A DNA stretch of 7,061 bases from Cyanobacteria bacterium UBA8156 (GTDB taxonomy: Bacteria; Cyanobacteriota; Cyanobacteriia; Pseudanabaenales; Pseudanabaenaceae): the NCBI GenBank assembly GCA_003456125.1, contig DMPD01000258.1:1352-8412 (forward strand), in the 5' to 3' direction. Position 1 is the stretch's first letter. Each line of letters begins with the position of its first letter. Positions 1 through 5,646 of the stretch are shown in pieces. The notes beneath the pieces were generated by a model. It was not told where the DNA came from. It ran no database searches and saw only the letters and a list, made by a program, of their open reading frames with translations. Both the position numbers and the translations under genes were made by a program.

Positions 1-530
1 GACATTTCGTTGTCGTTGAGCACCACCAGCAAGTTGGTTTTGGGCAAGTGTCCGGCGTGGTTGATGGCTTCGAGGGCCATGCCGCCGGTCAAGGCGCCAT
101 CGCCAATGATGGCCACACATTTGTAGTTGTCCCCCTGCAAATCGCGGGCTAGGGCCATGCCCAAGGCTGCGGAAATGCTGGTGGAGGCGTGTCCTGCCCC
201 AAAGTGATCGAAAGGACTTTCGCACCGTTTGAGGTAGCCGGCAATGCCGTTTTTCTGGCGCAGGGTGTGAAAATTCTTGTAGCGACCGGTGAGCATTTTG
301 TGGGGATAGGCTTGGTGCCCCACATCCCACACCACTTTATCGCGATCCAAATCCAAAACTTGGTATAACCCCAAGGTGAGCTCCACGACCCCCAGCCCCG
401 GCCCCAGGTGACCACCGGTGGCGGCAATGGTTTGCAAGTGCTTTTCGCGAATTTCGGCGGCGATCGCCTCCAGTTGGCCAATGCTGAGGCCGTGCAGTTG
501 GTTGGGATGGGTAATGTTGACTAGATGCAT
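1..530 (-). CDS. dxs: 1-deoxy-D-xylulose-5-phosphate synthase, N-terminal part (runs off the left edge)
   Basis: Codes for the first 176 residues of the thiamine-diphosphate enzyme that condenses pyruvate and glyceraldehyde 3-phosphate to DXP, the entry step of the MEP pathway supplying carotenoids, phytol and quinone side chains in the cytoplasm. Translating the minus strand gives the DXS signatures in order: [14 protein letters not shown] at residues 39-52 (His41), [11 protein letters not shown] at 68-78 (His72), GAGHAST at 111-117, the ThDP/Mg motif [10 protein letters not shown] at 143-152, and VVLNDNEM at 169-176, where the window ends. The start [16 protein letters not shown] fits cyanobacterial DXS proteins. 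There is no close Shine-Dalgarno; a GGAGGA lies about 21 nt upstream, too far to act in the usual way. The family is about 630 residues, so roughly 450 are missing to the left. It diverges from the NTPase gene at 716. Confidence 0.97.
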   Translation of the reverse strand, partial: MHLVNITHPNQLHGLSIGQLEAIAAEIREKHLQTIAATGGHLGPGLGVVELTLGLYQVLDLDRDKVVWDVGHQAYPHKMLTGRYKNFHTLRQKNGIAGYLKRCESPFDHFGAGHASTSISAALGMALARDLQGDNYKCVAIIGDGALTGGMALEAINHAGHLPKTNLLVVLNDNEM

Positions 531-582
531 AAGAACCGAAAATACCTTGATTCCTCCAGTCTAGGGTATGGGCGATCGTCCT

Positions 583-600
583 TGGTGTTTCTGGACACCG
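583..600. repeat. Short inverted repeat / hairpin
   Basis: GGTGT (584-588) and ACACC (595-599) are perfect arms around six bases. G-T wobbles at both ends extend the stem to about 7 bp with a 4-base loop. No T-run follows on either strand, so it does not look like a terminator. It lies about 54 bp upstream of the dxs start codon and could be a protein-binding site or chance. Confidence 0.3.
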
Positions 601-612
601 CTGGGAAATGTC

Positions 613-640
613 TTGCCAAATCCCGAAATTGTGGTAAAAC
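613..640 (+). promoter_or_regulatory. Weak candidate promoter for the NTPase gene
   Basis: TTGCCA (613-618, 5 of 6 to TTGACA) is separated by 16 bp from TAAAAC (635-640, 4 of 6 to TATAAT). Transcription would start near 647, giving a leader of about 70 nt that contains the palindrome at 661-670. The match is modest and could be chance. Confidence 0.3.
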
Positions 641-660
641 TTCAGCCAACTTGTTCAAAG

Positions 661-670
661 AAACCGGTTT
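661..670. promoter_or_regulatory. 10-bp perfect palindrome, possible operator
   Basis: AAACCGGTTT is a perfect palindrome about 45 bp upstream of the NTPase start codon and just downstream of the predicted transcription start, where a repressor could act. Several 10-bp palindromes are expected by chance in a window this size, so location is the only support. Confidence 0.25.
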
Positions 671-704
671 GCTCGCTGACGCACACGGGCAGACCTCCAG
701 AGTT

Positions 705-710
705 GAGGAG
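705..710 (+). promoter_or_regulatory. Shine-Dalgarno of the NTPase gene
   Basis: GAGGAG lies 5 nt before the ATG at 716. It is one of only two strong Shine-Dalgarno sequences in the window and fixes this start. The other is that of the Uma2 gene at 6744. Confidence 0.8.
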
Positions 711-715
711 ACGCT

Positions 716-2014
716 ATGACCGATATTTTCGGTGCGACCCCCGAAGGGGGCTTGTCGTTGGATGAAGCCTTACGTTTGTTAGATGGGTTGCTGGATAAAC
801 CCCTCAGCCATCTCCAGGAGCGGTTGTTTCGGTGGACGTGGGTGGGGAAAACCTATGCGGAAATTGCAGAAGGTTCGGACTACGATGCTTCCTACATTCG
901 GGATGTGGGGTATCGCCTCTGGCGGAAAGTGTCGAAGGCCGTGGGGGAGAAGGTCACCAAACACAACATCCAGGTGGTGTTACGACAGCAAGCCCTGCGG
1001 CAACAACAGGGGGAGTGGCCCAAGCCCACCACTTTCTGGGGCGAAATTCCCGAAATTCGGGGGTTTCAGGGGCGCACCACCGAGTTGGCGAGCCTGACGA
1101 CGGGAATCGTGGGCGATCGCTGGCGGTTGGTGGGGTTGTTGGGGGCGATCGGCACGGGGAAGTCCTGGTTGGCGGCGGCGTTGGCGGAAAAGTTGGCCAG
1201 CCACTTTGATACGGTGATTTGGTATGCCCTCAGCCCCAGCCTCACGACTGCGGAACTGTGGCAGGATTGGCAAGAGGCGATCGGACAAGGGGAGTCCGGT
1301 CTGCGGGGGATGGTGGCGGGGTTGAGCCGGCGCCGGGTGCTGTGGGTAATCGATGGTTGGGAGCATGTATTGGCCGCCGGGGAGATCGGTCGCTACCGGC
1401 CCGGCTACGAACGTTGCGGCGAGTTGCTGCACCGCTTGAGCCACAGCCGCCACGGCAGTTGTGTGGTGGTCACTTCGCAGGAACGGCCACCGGAATTGCC
1501 TTCCCCCCGCTTGAACGAAAGCCCAACGGTGCGATCGCACACGGTGGTGGGGTTGCCGCCGTCTCTTTGCGGGGCTTGGATTCCCCCCCATTTGCAGGCT
1601 TTGGGGTTGGCGGAACGTTGGCACGGCCATCCGGGACTGATCCAAGGGGCCCTGCGATCGCTGTCTGCCCTGACGGCGGCCGAAGCGGCGGTGATTTTGG
1701 CGGAAGAAGCGCTGCTGCCCCCCATCCGCAACCTGTGCGATCGCCAGGGGTCTCGGCTCTCCCCACTGGAGTGGCAAGTGGCTTGGGCATTGGCGGTGTT
1801 GGGGCGGCCGGTGGCTTTTGCCGAGCTGTACGAAGCACTGGCGGCACCGCCGCTCCGGGGTCAAGTGTTGGAAGCCTTGGCAGCGCTGCAGGATCGGCAC
1901 CTGCTCGCCCGGCAAGATGGGGGATTTGCCCTGGTGCCATGGATGCTGCCCTACTTTCGGGAAACCCTGCCGCAGGTCTCCCCCCTGCCTGCCGCTTTCC
2001 CCCAAAGTGCTTAG
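716..2014 (+). CDS. HTH + NB-ARC/STAND-type NTPase + winged helix, without sensor or effector repeats
   Basis: A 432-aa soluble protein in three parts. Residues about 13-90 form a helix-turn-helix region of the type at the N-terminus of cyanobacterial NB-ARC and vMAP-like proteins (TYAEIA at 46-51, YIRDVGYRLW at 60-69, then GEKVTKHN). Residues about 115-315 are the NTPase core: Walker A GAIGTGKS (143-150), Walker B VLWVID (208-213), a YRPGYERCGELLHRLS block (227-242), CVVVTSQE (249-256), and a GHP motif (304-306) where relatives have GNP/GLP. Residues about 348-418 resemble the family's winged helix. By family analogy it would be an ATP-driven regulatory switch, but its partner and output are unknown. 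Homologues usually continue into WD40 or pentapeptide repeats; this one ends about 14 residues after the winged helix. Oddities: Gln255 replaces the usual Arg of the TSR sensor, and Gly214 follows the Walker B Asp. Its stop overlaps the converging glycosyltransferase stop. Confidence 0.85.
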   Translation: MTDIFGATPEGGLSLDEALRLLDGLLDKPLSHLQERLFRWTWVGKTYAEIAEGSDYDASYIRDVGYRLWRKVSKAVGEKVTKHNIQVVLRQQALRQQQGEWPKPTTFWGEIPEIRGFQGRTTELASLTTGIVGDRWRLVGLLGAIGTGKSWLAAALAEKLASHFDTVIWYALSPSLTTAELWQDWQEAIGQGESGLRGMVAGLSRRRVLWVIDGWEHVLAAGEIGRYRPGYERCGELLHRLSHSRHGSCVVVTSQERPPELPSPRLNESPTVRSHTVVGLPPSLCGAWIPPHLQALGLAERWHGHPGLIQGALRSLSALTAAEAAVILAEEALLPPIRNLCDRQGSRLSPLEWQVAWALAVLGRPVAFAELYEALAAPPLRGQVLEALAALQDRHLLARQDGGFALVPWMLPYFRETLPQVSPLPAAFPQSA

Positions 2015-3591
2015 TCGAACATTGTGGGGCACCGCTCCCGCAATTCGGCATTGAGGCGGGGCAAGTCATCGCGCATCGCCAAATACCAATCCCGCCGCTC
2101 CCGGTAATGCTGGCTCAGCAAACGGGATTGGGCCACCCAGTCGTAGGCGTTGTGGGCCAACCGCTGTCGGAGTTCTCCATCTTGAATCAGGGTCACCAGT
2201 TTGGTCTCAAATTCTTCGGGGGAAGCAAACAACAACCCGGTTTCCCCTTCCACGATGGATTCGGCATACACCGTCGGGCTGGCCAAAGCCACGGTGCCAA
2301 ACCCGGCGTGTTCCAAAAACTTCAAGTCGGATTTCATGCGGTTAAATTGCGTGTCCAACAACGGCAAAATGCCAATGTCGCAACGGCTTAAAATTTCCTG
2401 GTAGCGCTCGTAGGGACAAAAGGGCTGAAATTCTTTGTGTTTGGTGGCTAAAGCATCGAAAAACTCGCGATCGTGCACCACCTGCACCGACACGTTTTGA
2501 TACTTCTTCAAAACTCGGTTGAGGGCTGGCATCAACGGCTCCCAGTCGGCTTTGCGGTTCAAGGCCCCAAAAAACAAGGTGACGGTACTTTTCTTGGGAT
2601 AGGAACGCCGCGGGGGCAAAAACGACAGATGGTTCCGAAATACCTTCACATTGGGATTGAATTGGGTGAGGTGTTGGGCCAATGGCTCCGTACTGGTTTG
2701 CACACAATGGGAAGTCCAAAACACCAGGAATTTGTTGTCGGCGTTTTCCGGCCAAAAGTAGGGATCGTCGTCGTGCTCCATCACAATCAAAAACCCGTTC
2801 TGCAAAAACAGTTTTTGCTTTTGGATGTCCTGCGGGTACAACAACAATGCCCGCTGCCATATAAAGACTTTTTCTTCCCCTGGCAACCCCTTCGTGGCGA
2901 TCGCCTCCCGCGGTCGGCTGTGTTGAATGCGGGTGCCGGGGATGGTCTGGCTCAACCGATCGGGCTCCAATACCCGGACGCGATCGCACCCAATGGGGGC
3001 ACTGATAAAGGTATGCACCAACAACGGTCGGGCCGGCGGGGTGAGGGTGGCCGCAAAAACACCTCCGGCAATGCAGGCCACCTGGGCAAAGCGATCGGGT
3101 TGGGGCAGGAGGGGCCGCAGGGTCTCGAGGAACCGCTCCAGAGCCGCCGCCTCGGCCGCGGTGAGGGGGGGCGTATCCCACTGCACGTCCCACACATGGA
3201 CATGGGCCGCCAGTTGGTTGGGCATCGCCGGCAACCAAAACCCGGGGCCCCAATCCTCTTGCTCCGTCAAACAACCCTGCAACCGCCGCCAATACTGGGC
3301 GTTGGGCACATACACCAGCAATTGACCATCGGGGGCCAGCCCCTCTCGGTAGGGGGCCAAACCGGCGGCCCCCCCGATCGCCCGGAGGTCGGAAATCACC
3401 ACGCACGCGGCCCCCGCCGGCAAGGGTGCAAACGGGGCGATCGCCCGATACTCCCCCCGGGGATTTTGCCGTTGGTAAGCCCGCGCCAAGGTTTCATCGG
3501 GGGGGGCTACCTCCACCAGCACCGCCGCATCGGGTACCAGCAAACGGGCGAGTAGGGGACGGGAACCCACCAAATCCGGAGAAAGGGGCAT
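2011..3591 (-). CDS. Bidomain protein: decayed methyltransferase-like domain + GT-B glycosyltransferase
   Basis: A 526-aa protein with no signal peptide or membrane segment. Residues about 15-170 look like a Rossmann-type SAM methyltransferase: the late strands are recognisable (CVVISDLR at 63-70, LAPDGQLLVYVPNAQYW at 85-101), but the glycine-rich SAM motif expected near 24-34 reads VLVEVAPPDET, so methyl transfer is doubtful. From about 188 a conserved stretch (LLVHTFISAPIGCDRVRVLEPDR) leads into a GT4-like catalytic half: FFGALNRKADW (340-350), CDIGILPLLDTQFNRMKSDL (404-423), KFLEHAGFGTVALAS (424-438) and EGETGLLF (448-455). It probably transfers a sugar from a nucleotide sugar in the cytoplasm, perhaps for surface polysaccharide or protein glycosylation; donor and acceptor cannot be read from sequence. 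No clear Shine-Dalgarno precedes the ATG, and a downstream start (GTG at residue 24) cannot be excluded. Base composition changes sharply near residue 237. Confidence 0.85.
   Translation of the reverse strand: MPLSPDLVGSRPLLARLLVPDAAVLVEVAPPDETLARAYQRQNPRGEYRAIAPFAPLPAGAACVVISDLRAIGGAAGLAPYREGLAPDGQLLVYVPNAQYWRRLQGCLTEQEDWGPGFWLPAMPNQLAAHVHVWDVQWDTPPLTAAEAAALERFLETLRPLLPQPDRFAQVACIAGGVFAATLTPPARPLLVHTFISAPIGCDRVRVLEPDRLSQTIPGTRIQHSRPREAIATKGLPGEEKVFIWQRALLLYPQDIQKQKLFLQNGFLIVMEHDDDPYFWPENADNKFLVFWTSHCVQTSTEPLAQHLTQFNPNVKVFRNHLSFLPPRRSYPKKSTVTLFFGALNRKADWEPLMPALNRVLKKYQNVSVQVVHDREFFDALATKHKEFQPFCPYERYQEILSRCDIGILPLLDTQFNRMKSDLKFLEHAGFGTVALASPTVYAESIVEGETGLLFASPEEFETKLVTLIQDGELRQRLAHNAYDWVAQSRLLSQHYRERRDWYLAMRDDLPRLNAELRERCPTMFD
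3499..3506. repeat. G8 homopolymer in the methyltransferase-like domain
   Basis: Eight G on the plus strand (C8 in the gene) encode the AlaProPro of VEVAPPDET, exactly where the SAM-binding glycine motif should be. The frame is open across it. Runs of this length are prone to slippage and to sequencing error. Confidence 0.9.
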
Positions 3592-3617
3592 ACTAGAGAG
3601 AAGTTCGCAGTAGGGCC
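3592..3617. other. 26-bp divergent gap between the glycosyltransferase and DUF3172 genes
   Basis: The two start codons are only 26 bp apart, too little for two complete promoters. At least one promoter must lie inside the opposite gene, or one start is annotated too far upstream. A purine stretch (AGAGAGAAG, 3595-3603) is the only Shine-Dalgarno-like sequence and is rather far from the plus-strand ATG. Confidence 0.7.
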
Positions 3618-4130
3618 ATGGTACGTCGTCGCAGCAACAATTCCACCTACGTCCCCATCGAAGAAAACCGCCGGGAAGACCGCAGCGGTACCCTCCGCAT
3701 TGCCATCTGGGGTGCCATTCTGGCCGTGGGCATTGCGATCGGGGCGGCCCTGTCCACCCTCAACCCCTCGCCCCAAACGGTGGATGCCATTCGCCTGGAC
3801 AACATTGCCCCTAGCCGTGATTTCTGCAACAACTATGGGGCTTCGGCCCTGGTCACCAACACCCGCACCTACGTCACCCTCAACCCCTTCAATGTCTATG
3901 TGAGCCAATCGGAGGTGCAACCGGGTTGTGTGGTGTTGCCCAACAACTGGAACGAACTGCTGCGGCAGGGAGCGATCCGCGATGCCGACATCCGCACCTG
4001 CAAAGACCGCATGAACACCTTTGGCTACACCGGCAACCTTGCCAGCCAACCGCAGGTGGATTGCGTCTATCAGACCGAAGACCGGGAACGGCTCCTGGTG
4101 CCTGCGCCTGCTCCGGAACCGCCAGCCTAA
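3618..4130 (+). CDS. DUF3172-family membrane-anchored protein
   Basis: A 170-aa protein of a family conserved in cyanobacteria and without an assigned biochemical role. The N-terminus is short, basic and polar (MVRRRSNNST to about 26), followed by one hydrophobic segment at about 27-46 (LRIAIWGAILAVGIAIGAAL), so the protein is probably a single-pass membrane protein. The family core is clear: FCNNYGASALVTNTRTYVTLN (69-89), PFNVYVSQ (90-97), QPGCVV (101-106), NNWNELL (109-115), CKDRMNTFGYTG (128-139) and QVDCVYQ (146-152). Cysteines 70, 104, 128 and 149 all fall in the soluble part, which would suit two disulfides if that part is lumenal or periplasmic; that is inference. The tail is Pro/Ala-rich (VPAPAPEPPA). 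It diverges from the glycosyltransferase gene and converges on ffh. No good Shine-Dalgarno is visible. Confidence 0.9.
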   Translation: MVRRRSNNSTYVPIEENRREDRSGTLRIAIWGAILAVGIAIGAALSTLNPSPQTVDAIRLDNIAPSRDFCNNYGASALVTNTRTYVTLNPFNVYVSQSEVQPGCVVLPNNWNELLRQGAIRDADIRTCKDRMNTFGYTGNLASQPQVDCVYQTEDRERLLVPAPAPEPPA

Positions 4131-4135
4131 ACCCA

Positions 4136-4158
4136 GAGGGGCCTACGTACCACCCCTC
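4136..4158. terminator. Hairpin in the DUF3172/ffh convergent gap, possible bidirectional terminator
   Basis: GAGGGG (4136-4141) and CCCCTC (4153-4158) make a perfect 6-bp stem with an 11-base loop, placed almost centrally in the 35-bp gap between two converging stop codons. No T-run follows directly on either strand. On the plus strand a T-rich stretch (4184-4204, 17 T of 21) comes 25 nt later, but it is the complement of the Ffh lysine codons. Termination is supported mainly by position. Confidence 0.4.
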
Positions 4159-4165
4159 GACGTTT

Positions 4166-5563
4166 CTATAAATCCCCAAACCCTTTCTTTTTCTTCTTCT
4201 TTTTGCCGTAGTTGGCCCGGGCTTCGGCTGGCCCGGCGGGTGCGCCTTCGCCCATCATCCCCGGCATTTGCCCCCGGCCCATCTGTTGCATCATCGATCG
4301 CATGCGCTGAAAATCGGCAATCAGTTTGGTCACGTCCTGGAGCGATCGCCCGGAACCTTTGGCAATGCGTTGTTTGCGGCTGGGACTGCGGGCCAGCAAC
4401 TCTGGATCGCGCCGTTCGCTGGGGGTCATCGAGCCGATCATGGCCTCGCACCGCTTGAGTTGGGCTTCAGCTTCTTTCAGTTGGGCATCGTTGACTTTAA
4501 TGCCGGGCAGCATTTTGATCAGCCCGCCAAAGGAACCCATGTTTTTCATCAGGCGGGTTTGTTTGAGAAAATCCTCAAAATCAAACTTGGCCTCCAAAAT
4601 TTTCGCCTGGAGTTTGGCGGCATCGGCCAAGTCCACCTGCTCTTGGGCTTTTTCCACCAGGGTGAGCACATCCCCCATCCCCAAAATTCGCGAAGCCATG
4701 CGATCGGGATAGAAGGGTTGCAGGGCTTCGACTTTTTCGCCCACGCCGACAAATTTGATGGGTTGCCCGGAGACCTCCCGCACCGAGAGGGCCGCCCCCC
4801 CCCGGGTATCTCCATCCAATTTGGTCAGGATCGCCCCGGTGATGCCAATGCGATCGTGAAAGGTGCGGGTGAGGGTGGCCGCCTCCTGGCCGGTCATGGC
4901 ATCCACCACCAACAACACCTCGTGGGGGGCGATCGCCGCTTTGATCCCCGCCAGTTCCGCCATCATGTCTTCGTCGATTTGCAGCCGGCCGGCGGTATCC
5001 ACAATCACCACATCGGCTTGGGTTTGCCGGGCTTGGGCAATCCCCTGTCGGGCAATTTCGATGGGAGAAACCGCCGTCCCCAACTGAAACACCGGAATGT
5101 CAATTTGTTTGCCCAGGGTCACCAACTGATCGATCGCCGCCGGGCGGTACACGTCCGTCGCCACCAACAACACCGAGCGGGATTCCTTGCGCAAATGCAG
5201 TGCCAGCTTGGCCGAGGCGGTGGTTTTGCCCGTCCCCTGCAACCCGGCCATCAACACCACCGTGGGCCCCGGCTCGGCGATCGCCAAGGGCTGATGGGTA
5301 TCCCCCATCAACCGCACCAGCTCGTCGTAGACCACCTTCACAAACTGTTGGCCGGGATTGACCCCCTGCACCACGTCCGTGCCGATCGCCTTCTCGGCCA
5401 CGCGATCGACAAAGGCTTTGGCGACGGACAGGCTGACATCGGCTTCCAGCAGGGCCCGCCGCACTTCCCGCAGGGTATTGCGAATGTTGGTTTCGGAGAT
5501 TTTGTCGCTGCCGCGCAGTTTTTGCCATGCCGATTCCAAACGCTCGGCCAACTCGTCAAACAT
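4166..5563 (-). CDS. ffh: Signal recognition particle protein Ffh (SRP54)
   Basis: The 465-aa GTPase of the bacterial signal recognition particle, which binds SRP RNA and signal sequences of nascent membrane proteins and delivers ribosomes to FtsY at the membrane. The N domain covers about 1-90. The G domain shows G1 GLQGTGKTT (107-115), G2 region ATDVYRPAA (135-143), G3 DTAGR (189-193), G4 TKLD (247-250) and G5 GVGEK (273-277). The methionine-rich M domain from about 325 carries the RNA-binding SRKQRIAKGSG (395-405), then QRMRSMMQQMGRGQMPGMM. The protein ends in seven lysines and GFGDL. Length is usual for the family and all motifs are intact. No Shine-Dalgarno is visible before the ATG. A candidate -10 lies at 5589-5594. 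No SRP RNA gene is seen in the window. Confidence 0.98.
   Translation of the reverse strand: MFDELAERLESAWQKLRGSDKISETNIRNTLREVRRALLEADVSLSVAKAFVDRVAEKAIGTDVVQGVNPGQQFVKVVYDELVRLMGDTHQPLAIAEPGPTVVLMAGLQGTGKTTASAKLALHLRKESRSVLLVATDVYRPAAIDQLVTLGKQIDIPVFQLGTAVSPIEIARQGIAQARQTQADVVIVDTAGRLQIDEDMMAELAGIKAAIAPHEVLLVVDAMTGQEAATLTRTFHDRIGITGAILTKLDGDTRGGAALSVREVSGQPIKFVGVGEKVEALQPFYPDRMASRILGMGDVLTLVEKAQEQVDLADAAKLQAKILEAKFDFEDFLKQTRLMKNMGSFGGLIKMLPGIKVNDAQLKEAEAQLKRCEAMIGSMTPSERRDPELLARSPSRKQRIAKGSGRSLQDVTKLIADFQRMRSMMQQMGRGQMPGMMGEGAPAGPAEARANYGKKKKKKKGFGDL
4795..4803. repeat. C9 homopolymer inside ffh
   Basis: Nine C on the plus strand (G9 in the gene) encode the DTRGGAA part of Ffh just after the G4 motif. 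It is the longest single-base run I noticed. The frame is intact, so the sequence as given codes for a full protein; slippage here would break an essential gene. Confidence 0.9.
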
Positions 5564-5588
5564 GGGGAATGCTTTTCAGGGGTTTTCT

Positions 5589-5594
5589 ATAGTA
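5589..5594 (-). promoter_or_regulatory. Candidate -10 box for ffh
   Basis: TACTAT on the minus strand (4 of 6 to TATAAT) would give transcription from about 5582 and a leader of about 20 nt. No convincing -35 was found at the expected spacing. Confidence 0.3.
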
Positions 5595-5613
5595 TCGGAT
5601 GTCCGACCCTGGG

Positions 5614-5619
5614 TACAAT
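5614..5619 (+). promoter_or_regulatory. Candidate -10 box for mnmA
   Basis: TACAAT (5 of 6 to TATAAT) would start transcription near 5626, about 20 nt before the ATG at 5647 but downstream of the in-frame ATG at 5599. It therefore supports 5647 as the start. No good -35 is visible 16-18 bp upstream. Confidence 0.4.
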
Positions 5620-5646
5620 AGGAAAATCCTTGCCAACCTTGGGCTT

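Larger units (their letters stand above)
531..715. other. Divergent intergenic region between dxs and the NTPase gene
   Basis: This 185-bp gap should hold the promoters of both flanking genes. It contains a hairpin-capable inverted repeat (583-600), a weak -35/-10 pair for the plus strand (613-640), a perfect 10-bp palindrome (661-670) and a Shine-Dalgarno (705-710). I could not find a convincing -10 for dxs; the best minus-strand matches to TATAAT in the stretch upstream of it are 4 of 6 or worse. Two short plus-strand open frames cross the gap, but neither has coding character. Confidence 0.6.

Noticed and set aside
149..481. 110-codon minus-strand frame within dxs
   Set aside because: Out of frame with the DXS motifs on the same strand; Trp/Pro-rich and without any domain.
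695..710. CTCC / GGAG pairing that could hide the NTPase Shine-Dalgarno
   Set aside because: Only 4 bp of stem with an 8-base loop and mismatches on both sides, too weak to call a regulatory structure.
525..765. Two 64-65 codon plus-strand frames in the dxs/NTPase gap
   Set aside because: They overlap each other and the starts of both flanking genes, have no Shine-Dalgarno or recognisable protein, and occupy the only space for promoters.
980..2032. 350-codon minus-strand open frame opposite the NTPase gene
   Set aside because: Gln/Arg/Pro-rich antisense translation without motifs; the plus strand has a clear NTPase.
1219..2391. 390-codon plus-strand open frame across the NTPase and glycosyltransferase genes
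   Set aside because: It is out of frame with both real genes, has no domain, and its Gly/Ala/Pro/Arg composition is typical of off-frame GC-rich sequence.
2342..3555. Long open frames (2342-3406 minus and 2473-3555 plus) over the glycosyltransferase gene
   Set aside because: Alternative-frame shadows of the glycosyltransferase gene, whose conserved motifs settle the frame.
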